Shown piece after piece: positions 26,648 through 35,821 of a stretch of DNA of 64,000 nt. Origin of the DNA: Planctomycetota bacterium (GTDB lineage Bacteria > Planctomycetota > UBA1135); assembly GCA_024229395.1 (NCBI GenBank), contig JAAESM010000050.1, positions 184,043 through 248,042 on the forward strand. The letters are read 5' to 3'. Each line of letters begins with the position of its first letter. Position 1 is the first letter of the stretch. Both the position numbers and the translations under genes were made by a program. Under the pieces are notes generated by a model. That model had not been told where the DNA came from, searched no databases, and worked only from the letters and a program-made list of their open reading frames with translations.

Positions 26648-28009
26648 ATGAGGATTACCATCGGCGGAGAAGACGCTGTCGCCTTCCGTCTCGCGGAGGC
26701 CTTGATGGCGGATCACGAGGTCACCTTGATCGTTCCTGAGGGAACGAGAGACACGGCCCTCGAGAAGCTAGACGTGCAGACCATCCACGGTCCGACGTCG
26801 TCCGGCAAGACCTTGAAGGCTGCCGAAGTCAGCCAAGCCGACCTGTTCGTTGCGTGCACCCCTGCCGACGAACGCAACTTGGTGGCATGTGCTGAAGCCA
26901 AACGTTTGGGTGCGCTGAGCGTGACTTGCTTCTTGCGTCGCCATGAAGTGCAGACCAACGAATCGGAAGCGCAATCGCTTGCCACGTCCCTGCACATCGA
27001 TCAGGTAATCCTGCCGGCCGCTCGCCTGGCGCGCGAGATCCTGCGCATCGTGATGGTGCCCGGCGCCTTGGAAGCCGAAGCCTTCATCAATGGCAAGGTG
27101 CGCTTGGTGAAACGCAGTATCGAGAAAGATGCGCACTTCACCGAAGGCACCCTGAAAGAAATCGGCGTGCCGAAAGATGTGGTGCTGGTGATGGTGCAGC
27201 GCGGCAAAGAGACCTTCATCCCAAGTGGCGACACCGCTTTCCAGGAGGGTGACCTGATCACCGCAATGGGAACCATGCAGGGCATCAACCGCCTGCTCAC
27301 GCGTTACTTGACCAACCGCAAACATGGGCGTGATCCACGTCGTGCTTTGGTCGTCGGTGGTGGCGCGGTCGGTTTCGCAGTCGCCGAAGGGTTGGAGAAG
27401 GCCAACTGGGATGTGAAGCTAATCGAGGCCAACGAGAAGCGTGCGCTGGAAATCGCGCCGCAGTTGAAGTCCTTGGTCCTCTACGGCGATGGCACCAATC
27501 TCGAACTCCTGCGCGAAGAACACATCGCGGATTACCCAGTGTTGATCGCGGTCACCAGCAACGATGAGAAGAACCTGCTGGTCTCGCTGCTCGCCAAACA
27601 ACAAGGTGTGCAGCGCATCATCACGCGAGCCGACAAGGAATCCAATGAGATGCTGTTCGAGAGCGTCGGCATCGATGTGGTGCGATCGGCAACCGGCGCG
27701 GCAATCCGCACCGTGGTCAAGCGCACCAACCGCTCCGAGAATGACTTGATGGCCGAGTTCGAGCATGGCCTAGTCAAGGTGTTGCGCATTGAAGTACCTG
27801 CCGATCAGCAACCGCAAGAGTTACACCTGGTCAAGGCTTCGATGTTCGCGATCATCGGCGCGATCCTGCGCGATGAGAAGGTCATCATCCCGCAAGGCCG
27901 TGACTCCATCCAAGGCGGCGATCAGTTGTTGGTCTTCTGTAAGGCCGACGATGCCGAAAGCACGCGCCACTTCTTCGAGAACCTTCCACCACTGGAAGCC
28001 AATACCTAA
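26648..28009 (+). CDS. trkA: Trk potassium uptake regulatory subunit TrkA (two RCK modules)
   Basis: MRITIGGEDAVAFRLAEAL..., second Rossmann ALVVGGGAVGFAVAEGL...GDGTNLELLREEHI; two TrkA-C segments. Confidence 0.93.
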   Translation: MRITIGGEDAVAFRLAEALMADHEVTLIVPEGTRDTALEKLDVQTIHGPTSSGKTLKAAEVSQADLFVACTPADERNLVACAEAKRLGALSVTCFLRRHEVQTNESEAQSLATSLHIDQVILPAARLAREILRIVMVPGALEAEAFINGKVRLVKRSIEKDAHFTEGTLKEIGVPKDVVLVMVQRGKETFIPSGDTAFQEGDLITAMGTMQGINRLLTRYLTNRKHGRDPRRALVVGGGAVGFAVAEGLEKANWDVKLIEANEKRALEIAPQLKSLVLYGDGTNLELLREEHIADYPVLIAVTSNDEKNLLVSLLAKQQGVQRIITRADKESNEMLFESVGIDVVRSATGAAIRTVVKRTNRSENDLMAEFEHGLVKVLRIEVPADQQPQELHLVKASMFAIIGAILRDEKVIIPQGRDSIQGGDQLLVFCKADDAESTRHFFENLPPLEANT

Positions 28010-28012
28010 ACC

Positions 28013-29497
28013 ATGCGCATCGCGCTCGTCCTTGGCGTCATTGGACGCCTGCTGAAGATCTTCTGCTTCGCATTCGTGCCGCCATTGTGTTTGGCGGCGT
28101 GGGATGCTTGGCAGGGTGATGGCAGCTGGACGGAAGCCGGACACTTCGGCATTTCCCTGGGTGTCACCTGGTGCAGCGGCTGGCTCGCTTCGCAGCTGTT
28201 CGTGCCGAAAGCTGATTTCCGACGCGCGGAAGCCCTTGCGGTGGTCGCCGGCACCTGGATGGTGATCGCGCATTTCGCCGCAGCGCCGTACATGTTCGCC
28301 GGCCTTAGCTATGTGGATTCCTTCTTCGAGTCCATCTCGGGACTGACCACCACTGGAGCCACCATCCTCACGGACTTCGATGCCCATGGTCGCGCCTTCT
28401 TCCTGTGGCGCTCGATGACCCAATGGTTCGGAGGCCTGGGTGTAATCGCCTTGTTCGTGGTCGTCTTGCCGCAGCTTGGCATCGCCGGTCGCCAGATTCT
28501 GTTCGCCGAAGGCAGCGATGCGACTACGGATGTAATCTCACCGAGCGTGCGCGAATCGGCACGACGCTTGTGGATCCTTTATTGCTTCCTGACCGGCCTG
28601 GAAATGCTGCTGCTGCGCATGGTCGCCGGTATGAACTGGTTCGAATCGGTCTGCCATTCGCTGACCACCATGTCGGCCGGCGGTTTCTCGCCGAACGGTG
28701 CTTCGATCGCCGGCTACGCCAACCCGGCCGCGGAATGGATCATCATCCTGTTCATGATCTTCAGCGGCATGAGCTTCCCGCTGATCTGGTTAGGCTTCAC
28801 CCGCCGTCCGAAAGAAATCATTCGCGATGGCGAATGGCGCTTCTACATGATGTGCATGGGCGTCGGTGCATTCGGTGTTGCCGCCATGCTCGCCAGCGGC
28901 CTGCCAAGTCTGGATGAGATTCGCATCGGCCTGTTCCAGTCGGCCAGCTTGATCAGTTCTACCGGCTACGCAAGTGTCGATTATGCCCAAGCTCCGTGGA
29001 CCGACGGTATGCGCATCCTGCTGCTGTTCGTGATGATCATCGGCGGTTGTGCCGGTTCGGCCGCCGGTGGCCCGAAGGCGATCCGTAACTTGTTGTCGCT
29101 GAAGTTCATGTGGCGCGAGTTCACACGCGTGTTGCATCCACGTGGCGTGATCCCGTTGCGCCACCGCGGCCATGCGGTTCCTGAAGACGCCATGCGCGCG
29201 ATCATCAACCTGGTACTGACCTACATCGTCTTGTACCTGGTCGTTGGTGCCTTAGTGGTCATGCTCGGCTCCGGCTTGGTTGAAGGCTTCACGGCATCGT
29301 TAGCTTGCGTCGGCAACATCGGTCCTGGCTTTGGCGCGGTTGGCCCCATGGAAAACTTTGCCAGTCTGCATCCAATGTCCAAGATCATCCTGTCGCTAGG
29401 CATGTGGATGGGGCGGCTGGAACTGGTGACCGTGCTGGTGCTGCTTCACCCCGACGTCCTGCGTCGCCTGCGTTGGCGTGGAGATCGTCGCCATTGA
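28013..29497 (+). CDS. trkH: Trk potassium uptake transmembrane subunit TrkH
   Basis: Polytopic; selectivity-filter motifs ISGLTTTGATIL, LTTMSAGGFSPNGAS, LISSTGYASVDYAQAP, NIGPGFGAVGP. Confidence 0.95.
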   Translation: MRIALVLGVIGRLLKIFCFAFVPPLCLAAWDAWQGDGSWTEAGHFGISLGVTWCSGWLASQLFVPKADFRRAEALAVVAGTWMVIAHFAAAPYMFAGLSYVDSFFESISGLTTTGATILTDFDAHGRAFFLWRSMTQWFGGLGVIALFVVVLPQLGIAGRQILFAEGSDATTDVISPSVRESARRLWILYCFLTGLEMLLLRMVAGMNWFESVCHSLTTMSAGGFSPNGASIAGYANPAAEWIIILFMIFSGMSFPLIWLGFTRRPKEIIRDGEWRFYMMCMGVGAFGVAAMLASGLPSLDEIRIGLFQSASLISSTGYASVDYAQAPWTDGMRILLLFVMIIGGCAGSAAGGPKAIRNLLSLKFMWREFTRVLHPRGVIPLRHRGHAVPEDAMRAIINLVLTYIVLYLVVGALVVMLGSGLVEGFTASLACVGNIGPGFGAVGPMENFASLHPMSKIILSLGMWMGRLELVTVLVLLHPDVLRRLRWRGDRRH

Positions 29498-30504
29498 TCA
29501 AGTACCTTGGTTCCAAGCGGCTGCTGATTCCAGCCATCGTTGAAGTCGTGCAGGACATGCTGCCAAGCGGCACCGTGTTGGACCTGTTCTCCGGAACTTC
29601 GCGTGTTGGTCATGCCTTGAAAGAGGCTGATTATCGCGTGGTCTCGAATGACGTTAATCAATACGCCGCCACGCTGGCGCGTTGTTATGTCGAGTGCGAT
29701 CACGAGGCTCTTGCCGAGCAAGCGCAAAGGTGGATCAACAAGCTGCAAGACACCACTCCCAAAGCTGGTTGGTTCACCGAAACCTATTGCGAGCAAAGTC
29801 GCTTCTTCAAACCAGAAAACGGCGCGCATATCGAGGCGATCCGCAACGCCATTGCCGAAGCTGACCTGGAGCCGCAACTGAAAGCGGTGCTGTTAGTTTC
29901 TTTGATGGAAGCCGCCGACCGCGTCGATTCCACTACCGGCTTGCAGATGGCTTATCTTAAGAGTTGGGCACCACGCGCATCCAATGCGCTACAGCTGCGC
30001 TTGCCGAAACTACTGCCACAACCAACTCACGGTGCCTGTGAGGCGTGGTGTTCGGAAGCCGTTGACGCCGCCGCACGCTTCCGCGGTGACTTGGCTTATT
30101 TGGATCCGCCGTACAACCAGCACTCCTATTTGGGAAACTATCACATTTGGGAAACCCTGGTGCGATGGGATCAACCCGAGGTCTATGGCGTGGCCTGCAA
30201 ACGCATCGATTGCCGCGAACGACGTAGTGCCTTCAACTCACGTCCGGCTTTCGCAGGCGCCTTCCGCGAAGTGGTCGAAGCTCTAGCCGGCAAGCAGCTG
30301 TTGGTGTCCTTCAGCGATGAAGGTTATCTGCAGCGCAGTCAGCTCGAGGAAATCCTTGGAGCCCACGGCAAGGTCAGCGTCATCGAACGCGACCACCCCC
30401 GTTATGTGGGGGCGCGCATCGGTATCCATAACCCGCAAGGTAAGCGGGTCGGCAAGGTCAGCCACGTCCGCAACAGGGAATTCCTGTTCAAGGTGCAGCC
30501 ATAA
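29494..30504 (+). CDS. D12-class (Dam-like) N6-adenine DNA methyltransferase
   Basis: TTG start overlapping the trkH stop (TTGA): (M)IKYLGSKRLLIPAI, VLDLFSGTSRVGHALK, catalytic YLDPPYNQHSY. Tracked start 29305 over-extends into trkH. Confidence 0.88.
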   Translation: MIKYLGSKRLLIPAIVEVVQDMLPSGTVLDLFSGTSRVGHALKEADYRVVSNDVNQYAATLARCYVECDHEALAEQAQRWINKLQDTTPKAGWFTETYCEQSRFFKPENGAHIEAIRNAIAEADLEPQLKAVLLVSLMEAADRVDSTTGLQMAYLKSWAPRASNALQLRLPKLLPQPTHGACEAWCSEAVDAAARFRGDLAYLDPPYNQHSYLGNYHIWETLVRWDQPEVYGVACKRIDCRERRSAFNSRPAFAGAFREVVEALAGKQLLVSFSDEGYLQRSQLEEILGAHGKVSVIERDHPRYVGARIGIHNPQGKRVGKVSHVRNREFLFKVQP

Positions 30505-30581
30505 CCCGCGCTGCAAAGCGACTTGGGGGAATGCCGCGGGACTAGAGAATGGCGGGCTTCGCGCACCGCCGCGCCCGAGCC

Positions 30582-30998
30582 TTATCCTTCCGCCTGAGCG
30601 ATGTAGTCGCGCATTTCGCGGACTTCATCTTTGATCAAATCACGAATAGACAACACGCCAGCCAGGTTGCCTTGGTTATCAAGGACCGGCAAGTGGCGAA
30701 TGTGATGACGCTTCAATAGGAAACGCGCATCGTTCGTGGTGTGGCCAAGCTCGGCGCAGATTAGGTCGCGCGTCATTACGTCGCGGACCAATACTTCATC
30801 TACATCCAGGTTGCGCAAAAGGACGCGCTTCAGCACGTCTCGCTCGGTGAACAAGCCAACAAGCTTCGTTCCATCCATGATCGCAGCGGCCCCAACATTG
30901 GCCTCAGCCATAGCTTTGGCGGCATCGCGTACGGTGACGTGGTTGCTAATCGAAACTACGCGTTTCTGTTTACCAACCAGATTTTCAAGTTCTGTCAT
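30582..30998 (-). CDS. CBS-domain-pair protein
   Basis: Two CBS modules: VTVRDAAKAMAEANVGAAAIMDGTKLVGLFTERDVLKRV and VRDVMTRDLICAELGHTTNDARFLLKRHHIRHLPVLDNQGNLAGVLSIRDLIK. Confidence 0.9.
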   Translation of the reverse strand: MTELENLVGKQKRVVSISNHVTVRDAAKAMAEANVGAAAIMDGTKLVGLFTERDVLKRVLLRNLDVDEVLVRDVMTRDLICAELGHTTNDARFLLKRHHIRHLPVLDNQGNLAGVLSIRDLIKDEVREMRDYIAQAEG

Positions 30999-31072
30999 TC
31001 AATTTCCTCCGTGCCTCCACCCTACACCGGAATACAGCCGACGTAAAGGCATTATTTGGAAGAGGTTAAGAG

Positions 31073-31555
31073 TTAGGCTTCCAAAACCTCATCATCGGCC
31101 TGGTTCAGACGAGGCCAAACTAATTTCCTCAACTTCGCGTAAATAAGCGATGTCTGAATCTGCGCGATCTCTTTGCGGGTAGTGAAAGAGTCCAGGGCCA
31201 GATTGCGCAAGTGGTCTGCATCGCGCACTGCCACGTGCACCAAGAAATCGAACTCACCAGTCACGTGGTAATAGCCAATCACCTCAGAAACACCATTTAA
31301 ATGCTCCTGAAGGTCTTCAACGTGGCCCCGTGAGTGACGTGCCAAACGCACTTGGATCATTGCTTGAAGGCCAACGCCAAGGGCAGCTGGATCAACGTCG
31401 GCGTGAAAACCGCGCAAGACTCCACTGGCGGCCAGGCGGCGCGTGCGTTCTAGGCAGCTGGATGGAGCCAACTTGACCCTGGCGGCCAGTTCTTTGTTAC
31501 TGAGCCGTGCATTATTCTGCAATTCATGGATGATTCCGAAGTCGATTCTGTCCAT
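31073..31555 (-). CDS. Lrp/AsnC family transcriptional regulator
   Basis: MDRIDFGIIHELQNNARLSNKELAARVKLAPSSCLERTRRLAASGVLRGFHADVD; AsnC domain HVTGEFDFLVHVAVRD. Confidence 0.93.
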   Translation of the reverse strand: MDRIDFGIIHELQNNARLSNKELAARVKLAPSSCLERTRRLAASGVLRGFHADVDPAALGVGLQAMIQVRLARHSRGHVEDLQEHLNGVSEVIGYYHVTGEFDFLVHVAVRDADHLRNLALDSFTTRKEIAQIQTSLIYAKLRKLVWPRLNQADDEVLEA

Positions 31556-31625
31556 ACGGCTATCTTACCGCATAATCCGCAACCTATTCGATGGACTGCA
31601 ATGGAATTCCGGGCGAAGCTACGAC

Positions 31626-32843
31626 ATGGACTATCACCTCCAGACCCAGGCTGTTCATGCAGGCCGCGACGACCTCCGCGACCTTGGCGTCCACGCACCC
31701 CCGCTGGACTTTTCGACCACTCACCCGGTTCGCAGTCTTGCCAGCGGGCGAGACAGCATCGATCAACTCGCCGAAGGTGCCGCGAGCGCCGACTCCGCGA
31801 TCTACTCGCGTCTCCACAACCAGACGGTGCACCGCTATGAGGTGGCTTTCGCCCGCATGGAGGGCGCCGACGACGGCATCGCTTTCGCATCCGGCATGGC
31901 CGCTATCACCGCAGTGTTCCAAGCACTGCGCGTGCGCGAGATGGAAGAAGGTGTGCACCGCAATCACATCGTTGCGGTCCGGCCCATCTATGGCTGCACC
32001 GATCACCTGCTGTCCTGCGGATTGCTGGGATACGATGTCGACTGGGTCGAGCCGGACCAGATTGCCGCCACCATCACCGAACAAACGGCGCTGGTGGTGA
32101 TTGAGACCCCTGCCAACCCCACCTTGCACCTGGTCGACATCGCCGATGTAGTCCGCCAAGCCGGCAATATTCCGGTCATGGTCGACAACACTTTCGCCAC
32201 TCCAGTACTGCAGCTGCCGCTGGCTCTAGGTGCGACCTTCTCGGTACACAGCGGCACCAAGTACCTCGGAGGCCATGGTGATGTGCTTTCCGGACTGGTG
32301 GCAACCGACAAGACTTGGGCGGCACGCATTCGCCAGGTTCGCATCTTGACCGGCGCGAATTTGCACCCAATGGCAGCCTACCTGCTGCATCGAAGCCTGC
32401 CCACCTTGCCCCTGCGAGTCTTGAAGGCACAAGAAAACGCCGTCATCCTGGCTGGCAAGATTGCCGCTCATCCAGCGGTCTCTGCGGTCTACTTCCCCGG
32501 CTTTGGCGATTCGGACCCAACCGACATCGTCGGGCGCCAAATGAAGGGTCCGGGCTCGGTCATTGCCTTCGAGATGAAGGGTGGCTTTGATTCTGCCGGC
32601 CGCACCATGCTGGCAACAGAGTTGTTCCTGCCGGCTGTGAGCCTTGGCACCACCGATAGTCTGATCGAACATCCGGCGGGCCTCACCCACCGCATCGTGT
32701 CCGAAGAAGGTCGCGATAGCGGCGGCATTACGGAAGGATTGCTACGGGTGGCCGTGGGCATCGAACATGTCGACGACCTCTGGAAGGATCTAGAGCACGC
32801 CCTCGACCAAGGCCTAGCGGCGAACGCCCTGTTTAGACTTTGA
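31626..32843 (+). CDS. Cys/Met metabolism PLP enzyme (methionine gamma-lyase / cystathionine gamma-synthase-like)
   Basis: IYSRLHNQTVHRYEVAFARMEGADDGIAFASGMAAITAV; VVIETPANPTLHLVDI; VDNTFATPVLQ; PLP Lys SVHSGTKYLGGHGDVLSG. Confidence 0.93.
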   Translation: MDYHLQTQAVHAGRDDLRDLGVHAPPLDFSTTHPVRSLASGRDSIDQLAEGAASADSAIYSRLHNQTVHRYEVAFARMEGADDGIAFASGMAAITAVFQALRVREMEEGVHRNHIVAVRPIYGCTDHLLSCGLLGYDVDWVEPDQIAATITEQTALVVIETPANPTLHLVDIADVVRQAGNIPVMVDNTFATPVLQLPLALGATFSVHSGTKYLGGHGDVLSGLVATDKTWAARIRQVRILTGANLHPMAAYLLHRSLPTLPLRVLKAQENAVILAGKIAAHPAVSAVYFPGFGDSDPTDIVGRQMKGPGSVIAFEMKGGFDSAGRTMLATELFLPAVSLGTTDSLIEHPAGLTHRIVSEEGRDSGGITEGLLRVAVGIEHVDDLWKDLEHALDQGLAANALFRL

Positions 32844-32882
32844 CCCCATGGAGATACGCAGAACGGATTTCCATGGGGTCAA
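32840..32882. repeat. Perfect 13-bp inverted repeat overlapping the PLP-enzyme stop codon
   Basis: TTGACCCCATGGA (32840-32852), 17-nt loop, TCCATGGGGTCAA (32870-32882); no T-run on either side. Confidence 0.9.
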
Positions 32883-32891
32883 TCGGTCCAA

Positions 32892-33725
32892 TTAGCGAAT
32901 CACGTGGCGAAAGAAGAAATTTCGGGCCACGGGTGTAATTAGGTCGTAGTGCGAATTCAGGATCCCATGCCCGGCCTGCGGGAAGATCAGTTCCTCGTGG
33001 TGCACGCCGACGGCGTCGGCGCGATTGGCCAAGTCGATCGCGTGTTGGATCAGGATCGATGGATCGCGCAGTCCATGCACAATCAAGAAGGGCGGGTCGG
33101 TGGAGTCCAACTCATTGATCCGCACGAGGCGGCCACTGATCTCACACAGGGCCTGGAATCGACTGGAGTAGCCCCAGTGATTCATGTTGAGGCCGATGAC
33201 CAGGTCATCAAAGGCGGCGGCTAGGCCGCTGATGGCGCCGGAACTGGAACCGCCCAACATGATGCGGGCAGGGTCGATGCGATAGGTGGCAGCATTGGCG
33301 CGTAGCCAACGTGCGACCGAAGCCACGTCGCCGGCACCATAAGCCGGGTTTATGGTTTGACTTCCGCTCAAACGAACCTGACGGAAGTTCGGGCATACGA
33401 CCACGTATCCACGCTCAGCGAAGTCCTCGCCAAGAGGCATGAGATCCGACTTGTCTCCGCCTGAGAACGTGCCACCATGTACCCAAACCACGACAGCCCG
33501 CAATGGGTCCGGATCGTTGGCAGGCTCGTACATATCCAACTTCAGAGTCTCCATGCTCTGGAAAGAAGGGTTGTAGACGGTGCCGTAGTCGATGTCGGTG
33601 GTTACGACGGATTCGTACATCGAATCCAGGTAACGCACCCCGGGGGGCGGGTTGCCCAGTTGGTCCTGGGGGAGGGAGGCAAGAACAGAGGGGAGCAGGG
33701 AAAGCAACGAGATTGCGCCCAGCAT
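32892..33725 (-). CDS. Alpha/beta hydrolase (esterase/lipase, BD-FAE-like), secreted
   Basis: Signal peptide; LDMYEPAND, VVWVHGGTFSGGDKSD (HGG oxyanion hole), IMLGGSSSGAISGLAAAF (GxSxG), catalytic HGLRDPS, AGHGILNSH. Confidence 0.87.
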   Translation of the reverse strand: MLGAISLLSLLPSVLASLPQDQLGNPPPGVRYLDSMYESVVTTDIDYGTVYNPSFQSMETLKLDMYEPANDPDPLRAVVVWVHGGTFSGGDKSDLMPLGEDFAERGYVVVCPNFRQVRLSGSQTINPAYGAGDVASVARWLRANAATYRIDPARIMLGGSSSGAISGLAAAFDDLVIGLNMNHWGYSSRFQALCEISGRLVRINELDSTDPPFLIVHGLRDPSILIQHAIDLANRADAVGVHHEELIFPQAGHGILNSHYDLITPVARNFFFRHVIR

Positions 33726-33827
33726 TGTTCCGATACTAGCAGAAAAAGCGCGAGGTTTAAGGCTAACCGCAGGGAAATAGGATCCTGCGATTTGACCGGT
33801 TGCTCTCAGCCGAGGATTGCTTGAGGC

Positions 33828-35813
33828 TCAGCTCAGTTTCAACTCAGGTCGATCGCGGAAGAAATCGAGCGCCTCAGGGTTGGCCAGCGCTTCGGTGTTC
33901 TTGATCTTGCGACCATGCACCACATCACGCACGGCGATCTCTGAGATCTTGCCGCTACGCGTACGTGGGATATCAGAGACCGCCAAAATCACCGCCGGCA
34001 CATGGCGTGGCGTGGCGTTGGCGCGGATTTCAGTGCGGATTTGAACCACCAATTCTTCCGTGAGTTGCTGCTCTTTGCTTAAGCGCAAGAACAACACCAC
34101 ACGTTGATCACCATCGCCGGTGTCTTGGCCAATCACGATGGCCTCTTCAATCGATGCGAACTGCTCCACCTGACGATAGATTTCAGCGGTACCGATACGC
34201 ACGCCACCAGGGTTCAAGGTTGCATCGGAACGGCCATAGACAATCAAGCCACCATTCTTGGTGAGCTCGACCCAATCACCATGGCGCCAAATGCCCGGAA
34301 AGAAGTCGAAGTAAGCTTCTTGGTAGCGACTACCATCGGCATCGTTCCAGAAACCGGTTGGCATGGATGGGAAGGACTTGGTGCAAACCAGTTCACCGGG
34401 TTCATCGACAAGACTCTGTTCGAGATCGCCCCAGACATCGACAGCCATACCAAGGCCACGCTTCTGCAATTCGCCGCGGCGCACCGGAGCGATCGGACAA
34501 CCAAGTGCGAAGCACGACACGATGTCGGTGCCGCCTGTGATCGAGGCCAACATCAAGTCGGCCTTGACGAACTCATAGATCCAATCGAAGGATTCCGGCA
34601 CCAGTGGCGAACCGGTGGAAAGAACGGAACGCAAGCCACTTAAGTCGTGCGTGTTAGCCGGTGCGAGTCCGGCCTTCTTGCATGCATCGAGATACTTCGC
34701 AGAAGTGCCGAAGACCTGAATGCCTTCGCTAGCGACCATATCCCACAAGGCCACTGCACTGGGTCGGAAAGGGTTGCCGTCGAACAGAACGATGGTGGAT
34801 CCGCCGGCAAGCGCCGTCACCAACCAGTTCCACATCATCCAACCCGTGGTCGTGTAGTAGAACAGCTTCTCGCCTTCGCGCAGGTCGCAATGCAAGGCAT
34901 GCTCCTTGCGGTGTTGCAGCAAAGTGCCACCCTGACCATGCACGATGCACTTCGGCTGGCCGGTGGTGCCCGAACTGAACATCACATACAAAGGATGATC
35001 AAAGGGCAGTTGCTCGAACTTCAACTCCGTTGCTGGCGCCACATTCAAGGCTTCTGCCCATGTATGGCGCGCTGGCTGCGGTCCTTCTCCCCCAGCATTG
35101 CCAGCCCGACGCCATTCGCGCACCGCTTCGTCATCCGTAAACGGCAACATGACGACGTTCTCGACAGTCGGCAAGCCAGCGATGATGGCATCGAGCTTTT
35201 CGCAGCAATCAAAGCGCTTGATCTTGAACAGATAACCATCGGCTGCGAGCAGGACCTTCGGTTCGATTTGACTGAAGCGATCCAGCACCCCTGCCACGCC
35301 AAAGTCTGGTGAACAGGAAGCCCACACCGCGCCCAAGCTCGAGGCGGCCAACATACCGATCACTGCCGCTGGGCAGTTCGGCAGGAAGCCAGCGATGCAA
35401 TCGCCAGCCTTCACGCCCCACTGTTGCAAAGCGCCGCGCATCAAGCGCACTTGTTCGGCCAGTTCATCGCGACTGATGACTTGGCGATTGCCACCTTCGC
35501 CGCGGAACAGAATGGCCGCTTGCTCACCACGATGTGCGAGTAGGTTCTCGGCGAAGTTCAGGCGAGCGTCGGGAAACCAAGCTGCGCCCGGCATGCTGTC
35601 GGCGGCCAAGGTACGTTCGCCTTTGTCACCGACTACGCCTGTGAAATCCCATAGCAACGACCAGAACTGTTCGCGATGATCGGTCGACCATTGCCACAAG
35701 GTGTCGTAACCGTTGTCCTCACCAACCAACTCTACCCCCGCCAGTTTGGCGAATGCGGTCATGTTGGAGGCAGTAACGGCCTCTTCGCTTGGCTGCCACA
35801 GGATTTCTGACAT
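33828..35813 (-). CDS. Acetoacetyl-CoA synthetase
   Basis: AMP-binding YVMFSSGTTGQPKCIVHGQGGTLLQHRKEHALHCDLREGEKLFYYTTTGWMMWNW; N-terminal ACAS_N WWPS-like and PGAAWFPDARLNFAENLL; C-terminal RTRSGKISEIAVRDVVHG. Confidence 0.92.
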   Translation of the reverse strand: MSEILWQPSEEAVTASNMTAFAKLAGVELVGEDNGYDTLWQWSTDHREQFWSLLWDFTGVVGDKGERTLAADSMPGAAWFPDARLNFAENLLAHRGEQAAILFRGEGGNRQVISRDELAEQVRLMRGALQQWGVKAGDCIAGFLPNCPAAVIGMLAASSLGAVWASCSPDFGVAGVLDRFSQIEPKVLLAADGYLFKIKRFDCCEKLDAIIAGLPTVENVVMLPFTDDEAVREWRRAGNAGGEGPQPARHTWAEALNVAPATELKFEQLPFDHPLYVMFSSGTTGQPKCIVHGQGGTLLQHRKEHALHCDLREGEKLFYYTTTGWMMWNWLVTALAGGSTIVLFDGNPFRPSAVALWDMVASEGIQVFGTSAKYLDACKKAGLAPANTHDLSGLRSVLSTGSPLVPESFDWIYEFVKADLMLASITGGTDIVSCFALGCPIAPVRRGELQKRGLGMAVDVWGDLEQSLVDEPGELVCTKSFPSMPTGFWNDADGSRYQEAYFDFFPGIWRHGDWVELTKNGGLIVYGRSDATLNPGGVRIGTAEIYRQVEQFASIEEAIVIGQDTGDGDQRVVLFLRLSKEQQLTEELVVQIRTEIRANATPRHVPAVILAVSDIPRTRSGKISEIAVRDVVHGRKIKNTEALANPEALDFFRDRPELKLS

Positions 35814-35821
35814 GGCTTTGC

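Noticed and set aside
30505-30581. CCCGCG...CGCGGG inverted repeat between the methyltransferase and CBS genes as terminator
   Set aside because: Only 6 bp with a long loop and no U-tract; within chance expectation for this GC content.
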